Of a stretch of 64,000 nt of DNA, positions 12,175 through 20,905 are shown in pieces. The first letter of the stretch is position 1. Each line of letters starts with the position of its first letter. The notes under the pieces are model-generated. The model ran no database searches and was not told the DNA's origin. It saw only the letters and a list, made by a program, of their open reading frames with translations. The position numbers and the translations under genes were made by a program. The stretch comes from Jiella endophytica (lineage in GTDB: Bacteria > Pseudomonadota > Alphaproteobacteria > Rhizobiales > Rhizobiaceae), in NCBI RefSeq assembly GCF_004519335.1, contig NZ_SOZD01000002.1, positions 1,010,964-1,074,963 of the forward strand, given 5' to 3'.

Positions 12175-13146
12175 ATGGCGCTCGCACCGGATCAGCTCGG
12201 GCCGACGGTCGCGGTCGGCGAGATTCTCGTCGAGATCATGGCGACGAGCGTCGGCGACGGGTTCTGCGAGCCGATCGCGCTCGTCGGCCCCTATCCGAGC
12301 GGCGCGCCGGCGATCTTCATCGATCAATGCGCCAGGATCGGCGGCGCGGCGGCGATGATCGGCGCCGTCGGCAGCGACGATTTCGGGCGGCTCAACGTCG
12401 GTCGCCTCGCGGCCGACGGCGCCGACGTCTCGGCGATCCGGGTCGACCCGGACTATCCGACCGGCAGCGCCTTCGTTCGCTACCGCGCCGGTGGCTCGCG
12501 CGATTTCGTCTATAATATCGCGACGTCGGCAGCCGCGCGCTTCGGCTGGAGCGCCGAGGTTGAAGCCCTCGTCGGCCGTGCCGGCCACCTCCACGTGATG
12601 GGCTCGGCCCTGTCGATGAAAAGCGCGGTCGAGGTGATCGAGCGCGCGCTTCCGATCGTCAAGGCGCGGGGCGGGACGCTCTCGCTCGATCCGAATCTGC
12701 GCAAGGAGATCGTCTACGACGCGGCGACGGAGCGCCGCTTCCGCGATCTGGTCGCGGCGGCCGACCTGATCCTGCCCTCCGGCGACGAATTGGCGCGCGC
12801 AGCCGGTGTCGACGGCGAGGCGGCGGCGGTCGCTCGGCTTCTCGAGACCGGCGTGAAGGAAATCGCCCTGAAGCGCGGGGCGGCCGGCGCCACGGTGTTC
12901 ACGCGGCATACCCCACCGGTCTTCGCGCCGGCCTTTCAGGTCGAGGAGGTCGACCCGACGGGTGCCGGCGACTGTTTCGGCGGCGCCTATGTCGCCTGCC
13001 GGCGCCTCGGCATGGGGATCGAGGCCGCCCTCACCTATGCCAGTGCCGCCGGCGCCCGCAACGTCACCCGCCGCGGCCCGATGGAGGGCGCCGGCAGCCG
13101 TGCGGAACTCGACGCCTTCATCGCCGAAACCGCGAGGCACGCCTGA
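12175..13146 (+). CDS. PfkB-family sugar kinase, probable tagatose kinase
   Basis: 323 residues, starting 2 nt after the epimerase stop. PfkB/ribokinase fold: substrate-binding GG region near 55-60 ([20 protein letters not shown]) and the catalytic anion-hole motif DPTGAGD at 260-266, with Asp266 as catalytic base. PF00294 kinases in the corresponding Agrobacterium locus phosphorylate D-tagatose to D-tagatose 6-phosphate. Side-by-side placement with a PF08013 gene supports the same step here. Length is normal and all catalytic residues are seen. Confidence 0.85.
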   Translation: MALAPDQLGPTVAVGEILVEIMATSVGDGFCEPIALVGPYPSGAPAIFIDQCARIGGAAAMIGAVGSDDFGRLNVGRLAADGADVSAIRVDPDYPTGSAFVRYRAGGSRDFVYNIATSAAARFGWSAEVEALVGRAGHLHVMGSALSMKSAVEVIERALPIVKARGGTLSLDPNLRKEIVYDAATERRFRDLVAAADLILPSGDELARAAGVDGEAAAVARLLETGVKEIALKRGAAGATVFTRHTPPVFAPAFQVEEVDPTGAGDCFGGAYVACRRLGMGIEAALTYASAAGARNVTRRGPMEGAGSRAELDAFIAETARHA

Positions 13147-14441
13147 TGGTCGCCGTTCTCGACGCCCTTGCCGAAACGCGCCGGGCGAAACGCCCGCGGG
13201 GGATCGCCTCGGTCTGCTCGGCCCATCCCCTGGTGCTGCGCGCCGCGCTCCGCCATGCCCGCGAAAGGGCGGGGCCGGTGCTGGTCGAGGCGACCTGCAA
13301 CCAGGTCAACCACCGAGGCGGCTATACCGGGATGACGCCGGCGGGTTTCGTCGACCTCGTCGGGCGGATCGCCCGCGAAGAGCGCTGCCCGCCTAAGCAG
13401 ATTCTCCTTGGCGGCGATCATCTGGGGCCCAATCCGTGGCGCGCGCGCCCCGCCGAGGAGGCGATGGCCGAAGCGGAGACGATGGTCGCGGCCTATGCCG
13501 GAGCCGGTTTTCGCAAGCTCCATCTCGACTGTTCGATGGGATGCGCCGGCGAGCCGCCGGCCCTCGACGACGAGACCACCGCCCGGCGGGCCGCAAGGCT
13601 GGCAAAGATCGCTGACGACGTCTGCCGGGAAGCCGGCGGGGCGATGCCGCGCTTCATCCTCGGCACCGAGGTGCCGCCGCCCGGCGGCGCCGACCATGTT
13701 CTCGACGGCGTCGAGCCGACCGCCCCGGACGCCGCCCGCGAGACCATCGCGGTGCATCGCAGGGTCTTTCAGGTGGCCGGTCTCGGCGAGGCCTTCGACC
13801 GCGTCACCGGCATCGTCGTCCAGCCGGGCGTCGAATTCGGCAACCGCAATGTCGTCCGCTATGACCGGGAGAAGGCCGCCGACCTCTGCAGGGTCCTGGA
13901 CGAGGAGCCGGGGCTCGTCTTCGAGGCGCATTCGACCGACTATCAGGGCGCCGCACCGCTCGGCGCCCTCGTCGAGGACGGCTTCCTTATCCTCAAGGTC
14001 GGCCCGGAACTCAACTTCGTCCTGCGCGAGGCGCTCTACGCCCTCGACCTCATCGCCTCCGACCTTCTGCCCGGCTATGGCGACCGGCCGCTGATGCGGG
14101 CGATGGAAGCGGCGATGCAGGCTGATCCCGCCGGCTGGCAGCGTCACTACAAAGGCGACGGCGCCGAAGCGCGATTCCTGCGCCACTATTCGCTGTCGGA
14201 CCGCATCCGCTACTACTGGCCCTCACCCGAAGCGGAAGCCGCCGTCGAGAGGCTGACGGCGGCGCTTACCGGCGTGAAGCTGCCGCTGCCGCTCCTCTGG
14301 CAGCACATGCCTGCTGCCGAGCACTTCGCCGATCGGCCGCTCGATCCGCAGGAGCTCCTGATCTGGCGCGTGATGCGGAGCCTCGACGTCTATCAGGCGG
14401 CGGCGGACGGCGATGCGACGCCCCGCGCCGCATGTTCATGA
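13146..14441 (+). CDS. PF08013 (GatZ/KbaZ-like) protein, probable D-tagatose-6-phosphate 4-epimerase
   Basis: 431 residues; its ATG overlaps the kinase stop by one base. Family features include RGIASVCSAHPLVLRAALRH at the start, VLVEATCNQVNHRGGYTGM, ILLGGDHLGPNPW near 90-100, HLDCSMGCAG near 125 and FLRHYSLSDRIRYYWP near 345. Proteins of this family were named as non-catalytic subunits of tagatose-bisphosphate aldolase, but an Agrobacterium member was shown to epimerise tagatose 6-phosphate to fructose 6-phosphate. No GatY/KbaY aldolase is present in the window, which favours the epimerase role. Confidence 0.85.
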   Translation: MVAVLDALAETRRAKRPRGIASVCSAHPLVLRAALRHARERAGPVLVEATCNQVNHRGGYTGMTPAGFVDLVGRIAREERCPPKQILLGGDHLGPNPWRARPAEEAMAEAETMVAAYAGAGFRKLHLDCSMGCAGEPPALDDETTARRAARLAKIADDVCREAGGAMPRFILGTEVPPPGGADHVLDGVEPTAPDAARETIAVHRRVFQVAGLGEAFDRVTGIVVQPGVEFGNRNVVRYDREKAADLCRVLDEEPGLVFEAHSTDYQGAAPLGALVEDGFLILKVGPELNFVLREALYALDLIASDLLPGYGDRPLMRAMEAAMQADPAGWQRHYKGDGAEARFLRHYSLSDRIRYYWPSPEAEAAVERLTAALTGVKLPLPLLWQHMPAAEHFADRPLDPQELLIWRVMRSLDVYQAAADGDATPRAACS

Positions 14442-14548
14442 GGTGGAGAATGGCTGTTTCGCCGCCGGATATTCGCCGCCGCCGCGTCATCGCCCGGCTT
14501 GGCCGCGCCAGAGACTGAAACGCCTGAAGGCAAGGGAGGAACGCGACA

Positions 14549-15280
14549 ATGGCACAGGATTTCGCCGGACAGACGGTCATCGTCACCGGTGCCGGCAAGG
14601 GCATCGGCCGCGCGACGACGGCAATGCTGGCAGCGCGGGGCGCGGCGGTCGTCGCGATCGCCCGGACCGAGGCGGATCTGTCGAGCCTCGCTTCGGCCAC
14701 CGGCTGCCGCACGATCAGCGCCGATCTCCTCGACAGCGCCGCCGCGCGGGCCGCGATGAAGGAGGCCGGCACCGCCGATCACCTCGTCAACTGCGCCGGC
14801 ACGAACGTCCTCGAGAGCGTGATCGACATGACCGAGGAGGGCTACGAGGCCGTCCTCGGCATCAATCTGCGGGCCGCGCTGATCTGCTCGCAGGAATTTG
14901 CCAGAGCGCGGATCGCGGCGGGGGGTGGCGGCTCGATCCTCAACGTCACCTCGATCGCCGGGCATCGCGGCTTTCCCAACCACCTCTGCTACGCCGCCTC
15001 GAAGGCGGGGCTCGAGGGCGCCACCCGCGTCCTTGCCAAGGAGCTCGGGCCGCACGGCATCCGCGTCAATGCCGTCGCCCCCGGCATCACCCTGACCGAA
15101 CTTGCCGCGGCGGCCTGGAGCGATCCCGCCAAGAGCGAGCCGATGATGGTGCGAACGCCGATGCAGCGCTTCTGCGAGGTCGAGGATGTCGCCTCGACCA
15201 TCGTGATGATGATCTCCGGCGACGCGGCCATGGTGACCGGCGCCGTGATGCCGATCGACGGCGGCTTCCTCGCCGTCTGA
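14549..15280 (+). CDS. SDR-family polyol dehydrogenase/ketose reductase (L-xylulose reductase-like)
   Basis: 243 residues, first of three consecutive short-chain dehydrogenases. Cofactor motif TGAGKGIG at 13-20, NCAG near 85, catalytic Ser135 and Tyr148-x3-Lys152 (CYAASKAG). The short helix pattern after the cofactor loop (VVAIARTEADLSSLA, with Arg after the second strand) resembles dicarbonyl/L-xylulose reductases, which usually take NADP(H). AGGGAGG lies upstream of the ATG. It begins 107 nt after the PF08013 gene. Likely interconverts a ketose and a polyol; substrate unknown. Confidence 0.82.
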   Translation: MAQDFAGQTVIVTGAGKGIGRATTAMLAARGAAVVAIARTEADLSSLASATGCRTISADLLDSAAARAAMKEAGTADHLVNCAGTNVLESVIDMTEEGYEAVLGINLRAALICSQEFARARIAAGGGGSILNVTSIAGHRGFPNHLCYAASKAGLEGATRVLAKELGPHGIRVNAVAPGITLTELAAAAWSDPAKSEPMMVRTPMQRFCEVEDVASTIVMMISGDAAMVTGAVMPIDGGFLAV

Positions 15281-15312
15281 CCTCTTTCCCAATCGCTTTT
15301 CGGAGAACCAAC

Positions 15313-16041
15313 ATGGCTGAAACGCTGAACGGCAAGATCGCCGCGGTGACGGGCGCAGCCTCCGGCATCGGGCTTGCAACGACGGAGGCGCTGATCGCAG
15401 CGGGCGCGACGGTGGTGATGGTCGATCGCGACGAAAGGGCGCTCGGCGAGATCACCGCCCGCCTCGGCGACAGGGCGATCGCCCAGACCACCGACCTACT
15501 CGACACGGAAAGCTGCGCGCAGATGGTGCCGGAGATCCTGGCGAAGACCGGCAGGATCGACATTCTCCACTGCAACGCCGGCACCTATATCGGCGGCGAT
15601 CTCACCGAGTCCGACACGGCGACGATCGACCGGATGCTGACCCTCAACGTCAATGTCGTGATGAAGAACGTCCGCGACGTCATCCCGCACATGATCGAGC
15701 GCGGCAGCGGCGACATCGTCGTCACGGCCTCCGTCGCCGGGCACATGCCGATCCAGTGGGAGCCGGTCTATTCGGGTTCGAAATGGGCGATCACCTGCTT
15801 CGTCCAGACCATGCGCCGCCAGCTGAACAAGCACGGCATCCGCGTCGGCCAGGTGTCGCCGGGCCCGGTGATCTCGGCGCTGCTTGCCGACTGGCCGCCC
15901 GAGCGGCTTCAGGCGGCCAAGGATTCCGGCAGCCTGATCGAGCCGAGCGAGGTGTCAGACGCGGTCGTCTACATGCTGACGCGATCGCGCAACGTGACGA
16001 TCCGCGACATGATCGTGCTACCGACGAATTTCGACATCTGA
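15313..16041 (+). CDS. SDR-family dehydrogenase resembling ribitol 2-dehydrogenase
   Basis: 242 residues. TGAASGIG at 13-20, Asp-Arg after strand 2 (VVMVDRDERAL), indicating NAD+, HCNAGTYIGGDL near 88, catalytic region TASVAGH and PVYSGSKWA. Several stretches closely match enterobacterial ribitol dehydrogenase as remembered: AAVTGAASGIGL, NAGTYIGG, WEPVY, SPGPVISALLADWP and TRSRNVTIRDMIVLP. Such enzymes oxidise ribitol to D-ribulose and can have side activity on other polyols. It follows the previous SDR by 32 nt and belongs to the same operon. Family assignment is strong; the in vivo substrate is not fixed. Confidence 0.85.
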   Translation: MAETLNGKIAAVTGAASGIGLATTEALIAAGATVVMVDRDERALGEITARLGDRAIAQTTDLLDTESCAQMVPEILAKTGRIDILHCNAGTYIGGDLTESDTATIDRMLTLNVNVVMKNVRDVIPHMIERGSGDIVVTASVAGHMPIQWEPVYSGSKWAITCFVQTMRRQLNKHGIRVGQVSPGPVISALLADWPPERLQAAKDSGSLIEPSEVSDAVVYMLTRSRNVTIRDMIVLPTNFDI

Positions 16042-16142
16042 GGGCGGCAAGTAGCAGCCCTGCAGCACACGGGGGCCCGGCCGATCCGGCGCCGGCTCGA
16101 AGCGCCGAGAGCTGGAAAGCCGTGGGGGGAGAGGAAGATATC

Positions 16143-16874
16143 ATGAGCGATCTGTCCGGGCTGACGGCCCTGATCACCGGCGCCGCCGGCGGCATCGGCA
16201 CCGCGATGGCCGAAGCCTTCGCGAAGGCCGGCGCACGGCTCGTCCTCGTCGACATCACCGATGCGTCGGAGCTTGCGGCGCGCCTCGGGCCGGAGCATCG
16301 CCACGCCGTCGTCGATCTGGAAGACCCGGCGGCGATCGCGGCGGGCGTCGAGGCGATCGGCCGCGAGACCGGCATCGACATCCTCGTCAACAATGCCGGC
16401 TTCGGCATCGTCTTTCCGGCCGACACGACCGAGATCGAGGCATGGGACCGCACCATGCGGATCAACCTGCGGGCGCCCTGGCTGATGGCCGCCTCAGCCC
16501 TGCCCTTCCTCAACGCATCCGGGCGCGGGCGCGTCGTCAACGTCTCGTCCCAGGCCGGCGTCATCGCCATCGAGGAACACGCCGCCTACGGCGCCAGCAA
16601 GGCGGGGCTGATCAGCCTGACCAAGGTGATGGCGATCGAATGGGCGCAATACGGCATCACCGCCAACGCCATCGCCCCGACGGTGGTCGAAACGCCGATG
16701 GCGCTGGTCGGCTGGTCCGGCGAAAAGGGCGAAAAGGCCCGCCGCGACATTCCCGTCGGCCGCTTCGCCCGCCCCTCCGAGATCGCGGCGGCGGCGCTCT
16801 ACCTCGCCTCGGGCGAGGCGGGGATCATCAACGGCGCGACGCTGATGGCCGACGGCGGCTATTCGGTGCGGTGA
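16143..16874 (+). CDS. SDR-family dehydrogenase (glycol/polyol dehydrogenase-like)
   Basis: 243 residues. TGAAGGIG at 12-19, Asp after strand 2 (LVLVDITDAS) implying NAD+, NNAGFGI near 84, catalytic NVSSQAGV and YGASKAG, and an ETPMALVGWSGEKGE substrate loop similar to the AWAGEKGE loop of Listeria GolD-type D-arabitol and threitol dehydrogenases. Last recognised gene of the plus-strand polyol operon, about 100 nt after the ribitol-dehydrogenase-like gene. Together with the zinc enzyme it gives the locus four dehydrogenases, suggesting several polyols feed one pathway. Confidence 0.82.
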   Translation: MSDLSGLTALITGAAGGIGTAMAEAFAKAGARLVLVDITDASELAARLGPEHRHAVVDLEDPAAIAAGVEAIGRETGIDILVNNAGFGIVFPADTTEIEAWDRTMRINLRAPWLMAASALPFLNASGRGRVVNVSSQAGVIAIEEHAAYGASKAGLISLTKVMAIEWAQYGITANAIAPTVVETPMALVGWSGEKGEKARRDIPVGRFARPSEIAAAALYLASGEAGIINGATLMADGGYSVR

Positions 16875-16940
16875 GATCTCGGCCCCGCAGCTTCTCTCTG
16901 TGAGACGATGGGGAATTTGACGCGAGAACTCGCACCGTCG

Positions 16941-17006
16941 CCCTCATCCTGAGGTGCGAGCGCAGCGAGCCTCGAAGGGCGAGGGCTACACAGGGCGCGA
17001 CCGTCT
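16941..17006 (+). repeat. Repeat family A, copy 1
   Basis: CATCCTGAGGTGCGAGCGCA followed by GCGAGCCTCGAAGGGCGAGG and a tail CTACACAGGGCGCGACCGTCT. Related copies lie at 17076-17132 (inverted) and 17650-17712 (direct). It is an intergenic palindromic repeat type often seen in alphaproteobacterial genomes. Confidence 0.8.
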
Positions 17007-17075
17007 GATCATCATGACACCGTTGGCCGTTGCCAGAGCCGCAAAGAGGATCGCGGCAGGCGATGCTGCGAAGCC

Positions 17076-17132
17076 CCCTCGCCCTTCGAGGCTCCGCCGG
17101 GCTTCGCCCGGCATCGCACCTCAGGATGAGGG
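17076..17132 (-). repeat. Repeat family A, copy 2 (inverted)
   Basis: The reverse complement of copy 1 in its ends (CCCTCGCCCTTCGAGGCTC ... GCACCTCAGGATGAGGG) but with a different centre, GCCGGGCTTCGCCCGGC, itself a perfect hairpin. The changed centre suggests a subfamily. Confidence 0.75.
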
Positions 17133-17184
17133 CGCTTCCCGGCGGTCTGACCCCGCTGGCATTCTGGTCTACCTCGTCGGCCCA

Positions 17185-17273
17185 GCATCCGATATCACGC
17201 CGGCGATGCCTGAGCCTTCATGCGGCGGAGTTCCCGCCGTCCAGGCGCTCCAAAGGTTTGGCCGAAACGTCCC
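17185..17273 (+). repeat. 89-bp duplicated segment, copy 1
   Basis: Begins GCATCCGATATCACGCCGGC and ends GGCCGAAACGTCCC. It matches 17737-17825 over its whole length with scattered substitutions. Both copies sit downstream of a direct family A repeat, so a larger block seems to have been duplicated. Confidence 0.75.
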
Positions 17274-17280
17274 TCCAGGT

Positions 17281-17411
17281 CGTCATCCTCGGGCTTGTCC
17301 CGAGGATCTCCTGTCGGCTGATCAGCGGGCTATCCGGATGCGGAAGGGCGTTCTGCCGAGGTTCTGATGTTGCTCGGGCAGTGGATCCTCGGGACAAGCC
17401 CGAGGATGACG
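17281..17411. repeat. Repeat family B, inverted pair
   Basis: CGTCATCCTCGGGCTTGTCC continuing to GAGGATC at 17281-17308 recurs as its exact complement at 17384-17411, the arms separated by 75 nt. Each arm is itself palindromic (CCTCGGG...CCCGAGG). A divergent member, with ATTCTCGGG...CCCGAGAAT, is at 17530-17560. Confidence 0.75.
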
Positions 17412-17649
17412 GCGCGTTGGTGTTGGCGCTCGTCCTGAACCGTCTTTGGCAGCCCAGACGACGCGAGCGGTGGCAACTTCCCGCCCGGCCGTCAGTCCAC
17501 CCTGCCAGTAGTCAATCGGCCTGTCGGGTCGTCATTCTCGGGCCCCGTCCCGAGAATCCAGGGGATCGAAGGACTCGGGGCGATCGACAGGCAACCGGGC
17601 GGTTGGCTCGGAACCGCAGGTAGGTAGCTGAGGAAAAACGCCAGAGCCC

Positions 17650-17712
17650 GCATCCTGAGGTGCGAGCGCAGCGAGCCTCGAAGGGCGAGGGCGACACAGG
17701 GCGCAACCGTCT
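17650..17712 (+). repeat. Repeat family A, copy 3
   Basis: Direct copy of the 16941 repeat, including the tail GACACAGGGCGCAACCGTCT. It precedes the second 89-bp segment as copy 1 precedes the first. Confidence 0.8.
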
Positions 17713-17736
17713 CTTCCCTCATGCTTTGGTGGGCGG

Positions 17737-17825
17737 GCATCCGATATCACGCCGGCGATGGCCGGGCCTTCAGGCGGCGGTGTTCCCGCCACCCAGGCGC
17801 TCCAGAGGTTCGGCCGAAACGTCCC
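17737..17825 (+). repeat. 89-bp duplicated segment, copy 2
   Basis: Degenerate direct copy of 17185-17273, ending 21 nt before the rhaS stop codon. The whole 16875-17846 interval holds repeats and no convincing gene; open frames there are made of repeat sequence. Confidence 0.75.
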
Positions 17826-17846
17826 GGACGTTCCGGCCATCAGACC

Positions 17847-18950
17847 TCAAAAGTCGAAGTCGTTGATGTCGTCCTTGGTGAAGACCTTGGGCGCGCCGAG
17901 CAGGACCTGGCTCTGGTTGACGATCTGCAATTCGCCGAGCCGCCCGGCCTTGACGGTGGTGTCGCCCGGCTTCAGCGTGCCGTCGACGACCTGCCGCATC
18001 ACCTCGGCCGCGGCATAGCCGAGATCGACGGTGTTCCACAGGATCGTCGACTTGATGCAGTCGCCGTTGATGTAGGGCTTCATCGCATTCGGCAGAGCGA
18101 GGCCGACGACCGAGACCTTGCCGCAGAGGCCGTTCTGCTGGACCGCCTCGGCGGCGGCCGGCGTCGCGACAGAAGTCATGCCGAGAATGCCCTTCAGCTC
18201 GTCGCCATATTTGTTGATCAGCGTCTGGGCCTGGTTGAAGGACAGGATGTTGTCCTCCTGCGCTTCCACCGTCTCGAGGAATTTCAGCTTCGGGTGGCAC
18301 TTCTCGGTATAGGCCTGCATCTCCGAGATCCACCGCGCCTGGTTCGGCGTGGTGAAGGTCGAGGTGACGATGGCGAAGCTGCCCTCTTCGCCGATCTCGG
18401 AGGCGAGCTGGTCCATCATCGACTTGGCGACGCCGTTCGGCAGTGCCTGATTGACGAACCACTGGCGGGCGTCGGCCTGGGCATCGGCGTCGTAGCCGAC
18501 GACGTTGATGCCGGCGGCGAGCGCCTTCTTCAGCACCGGCGCGATGGCCACTGGGTCGTTGGCGGCAAACAGGATGCCGTCGACGCCCGAGGTGATGTAG
18601 TTGTCGACGAAGGTGATCTGCTCGTCGATATTGGCGCGGGTCGGCCCGTCGGTGTTGATGGTGATGTTGCCGAGTTCCTTCGCCGCCTCCTGCATGCCCG
18701 AGGCGGTGCTGGCGAAATAGCCGACGCCGACGAGCTTCGGAATGTCGACGACGGTGATGTCCTTGCCCTTGCGGTCGGGCGCATTCTCGGGCGCGCCGCC
18801 GTTGTATTCGCCGGGCTCGGGGGCCGGCGACTCGCCCGAACAGGCGAGCGGGCTGGTCGGCTGGTCGTCGCCGCCGGTCCAGGCCGATTGCGCGGCCACC
18901 GGCGTCGACAGCAGGCTGGCGCCAAGCAGCGCCGTCATCAGTTTCTTCAT
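17847..18950 (-). CDS. rhaS: Rhamnose ABC transporter substrate-binding protein
   Basis: 367 residues with a signal peptide (MKKLMTALLGASLLSTPVAA, cut at about 20). A periplasmic-binding-protein type 1 (ribose-binding-like) fold follows a Pro/Gly-rich linker of about 40 residues: VVDIPKLVGVGYFASTASGM, then GVDGILFAANDPVAIAPVLK and GINVVGYDADAQADAR. It captures the sugar for the RhaP/RhaQ/RhaT transporter. It is the last gene of the minus-strand rhamnose operon, 48 nt after the second permease. The neighbouring rhamnose kinase, mutarotase, isomerase and aldolase fix the substrate. Confidence 0.9.
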   Translation of the reverse strand: MKKLMTALLGASLLSTPVAAQSAWTGGDDQPTSPLACSGESPAPEPGEYNGGAPENAPDRKGKDITVVDIPKLVGVGYFASTASGMQEAAKELGNITINTDGPTRANIDEQITFVDNYITSGVDGILFAANDPVAIAPVLKKALAAGINVVGYDADAQADARQWFVNQALPNGVAKSMMDQLASEIGEEGSFAIVTSTFTTPNQARWISEMQAYTEKCHPKLKFLETVEAQEDNILSFNQAQTLINKYGDELKGILGMTSVATPAAAEAVQQNGLCGKVSVVGLALPNAMKPYINGDCIKSTILWNTVDLGYAAAEVMRQVVDGTLKPGDTTVKAGRLGELQIVNQSQVLLGAPKVFTKDDINDFDF

Positions 18951-18998
18951 CGGTTCTCCTCCTCAAGTCGGGCGCCCTCCCGGCGCCCCTCCCAACCC

Positions 18999-19940
18999 TC
19001 AGTCGTTCGAGAAACGGCCGAGAATATTGCTGATCAGAACGGCGACGATCAGGACCGCGCCGATGACGACGGTGGTGCCGTCGCCGCGCACGCCCGAGAG
19101 CGACAGGCCGTTCTGCAGGATCTGCATCAGGCAGAGGCCGATCAGCGTGCCGATGACCATGCCGCGGCCGCCGAAGATCGAGGTGCCGCCGAGGACGACG
19201 GCGGTGATCACCTCGAGCTCGATGCCGTTGCCCATGTCCGAGCGGGTGGTCGAGACGCGCGAGACGAAGACGATCGCCGCCAGTGCCGAGACGAAGCCCG
19301 AGGCCGTGTAGATCAGGAGCTTCGTGCGCTCGACCGGCAGGCCGGAGAATTCCGCCGCCGCTTCGCTGTTGCCGATTGCATAGGTGGTGCGGCCGAAGGC
19401 GGTGAAGCGCAGGAGAAAGATGCCGGCCAGCGCGACGAGGGCGAACAGCCAGAGCTGCGTCGGAATGCCCAGGAATTCGCCCCGGCCGAGCACCGCGAAC
19501 CATTCCGGATAGCCCCGCACCGAGCGGGCCTGGCTGATGCCCTCGGCGAGCCCGCGATAGAGCGCGAGCGTTGCCAACGTCGCGATCAAGGGCGGCACCC
19601 GGAACCGGGTGATGATGAGGCCGTTGGCAAAGCCCGCCGCAGTGCCGGCAAGGAGTGACAGGCCGATCGCCGCGGGCAGCGGCAGGCCGGCATTCTGCCA
19701 GAACACCCCGACGAGGATGGCGCAGAGGCCGAGGATCGAGCCGACCGACAGGTCGATGCCGCCGGTGACGATGACGAAGGTCATCGGGATCGCGATCAGG
19801 CCGACCTCGGTCATCAGCCGGGCCTGGTTCAAAAGGTTGGCGGTGGTCAGGAACCGGTCCGACTGGGCGGCCATCACGAACAGGGCGACGGCGAAGAGAA
19901 TGCCGAGGATGGCTTCGTGGCGGATGAGGATGCGGGTCAT
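18999..19940 (-). CDS. rhaQ: Rhamnose ABC transporter permease
   Basis: 313-residue RbsC-type inner-membrane permease (BPD_transp_2 family) with eight or more hydrophobic helices. Typical blocks: VIVTGGIDLSVGSILGLCAI near residue 60, ANGLIITRFRVPPLIATLATL near 110 and LGGTSIFGGRGMVIGTLIG near 250. It pairs with the other permease 14 nt upstream. The P/Q naming of the two permeases follows order after the ATPase and is a convention, not a functional distinction visible here. Confidence 0.9.
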   Translation of the reverse strand: MTRILIRHEAILGILFAVALFVMAAQSDRFLTTANLLNQARLMTEVGLIAIPMTFVIVTGGIDLSVGSILGLCAILVGVFWQNAGLPLPAAIGLSLLAGTAAGFANGLIITRFRVPPLIATLATLALYRGLAEGISQARSVRGYPEWFAVLGRGEFLGIPTQLWLFALVALAGIFLLRFTAFGRTTYAIGNSEAAAEFSGLPVERTKLLIYTASGFVSALAAIVFVSRVSTTRSDMGNGIELEVITAVVLGGTSIFGGRGMVIGTLIGLCLMQILQNGLSLSGVRGDGTTVVIGAVLIVAVLISNILGRFSND

Positions 19941-19954
19941 GGCTCTTCTCCTCC

Positions 19955-20905
19955 TCAGCCGGTTCGCCTGCGCCGCGCCATGTCGGCGAGCACCGTTGCC
20001 AGAATGAGGACGCCCTGGACGGCTCGCAGCCAGTAGGCCGAGACGTTGAGGAAGATCAGCGAGGAGCCGATCGCCGCAAAGAGGATCGCCGCGAGGGTCG
20101 AGCCGACCACCGTTCCAACGCCGCCGAGGATCGACACGCCGCCGACCACCGAGGCGGTGATGATGACGAGTTCGAGCCCGACCGGCGTCGTCGACTGGAT
20201 GACCTGCAGCTGCGTTGCGAAGAGCACGGCGGCGACGCCGGCGATCGCCCCGTGGATCGCGAAGACCCGCACCACCACCGAACTCGGGCTGATGCCGCTC
20301 GCCCTTGCCGCTTCCGGATTGCTGCCGACGGCGTAGACCGAGCGGCCGAAGGCCGTGTAGCGCATCAGCAGAGCCGCGACGATGGTCATGCCGACCATGA
20401 ACCAGACCGGCGAGGGAACCCCGAGCAGGCGAAACTGGGCGAGCTGGTAGCCTGCCGGCAGGCCGCTGATCCAGCGCCCGCCGGTGAAGGTGATCAGCCC
20501 GCCCGAAAGGATCGACAGCATGGCCAGCGTCGCGATGATCGAGGGGACCCGGGCGAAGGCGATGAGGCAGCCGACCAGCGCGTTGATCGCCGATCCGATG
20601 AGGAGCGGCGCCAGCCAGGCGACCCAGATCGGATAGCCGCTGGTGACCAGCAGGCCCGAGATCACCGCCAGGACGCCGATCAGCGCACCGATGGAGACGT
20701 CGATATTGCCGGAAACGATGACCAGCGACATGCCGATCGCCGCGACGGCGATATAGGCGTTGCCGACGAAGATGCTGGTCAGGTTGTTTTCCGAGACGAA
20801 GCGCGGATTGACCGCGCCGACGAAGGCGAACAGCGCCAGGATCACCACGACCAGGAGGATCTCCTGGCCGAGCGAGCTGACGGCATGGAAGGACCGGCGG
20901 CTCAT
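19955..20905 (-). CDS. rhaP: Rhamnose ABC transporter permease
   Basis: 316-residue RbsC-type permease. Blocks: VIVSGNIDVSIGALIGVLAV near residue 65, CLIAFARVPSIIATLAMLSI near 115, and VVGGVSILGGVGTVVGSTLA near 255. Its ATG overlaps the stop of the ATPase gene by 4 nt (ATGA), indicating coupled translation. Forms the transport channel with RhaQ. Confidence 0.9.
   Translation of the reverse strand: MSRRSFHAVSSLGQEILLVVVILALFAFVGAVNPRFVSENNLTSIFVGNAYIAVAAIGMSLVIVSGNIDVSIGALIGVLAVISGLLVTSGYPIWVAWLAPLLIGSAINALVGCLIAFARVPSIIATLAMLSILSGGLITFTGGRWISGLPAGYQLAQFRLLGVPSPVWFMVGMTIVAALLMRYTAFGRSVYAVGSNPEAARASGISPSSVVVRVFAIHGAIAGVAAVLFATQLQVIQSTTPVGLELVIITASVVGGVSILGGVGTVVGSTLAAILFAAIGSSLIFLNVSAYWLRAVQGVLILATVLADMARRRRTG

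Noticed and set aside
13146..14441. Calling the PF08013 gene a tagatose-bisphosphate aldolase subunit
   Set aside because: No GatY/KbaY catalytic partner is nearby, and the kinase neighbour fits the epimerase route known from Agrobacterium.
16954..17866. Small open frames in the polyol-rhamnose gap
   Set aside because: Their translations consist of repeat families A and B and the 89-bp duplication in several frames; none has a family match or good ribosome binding site.
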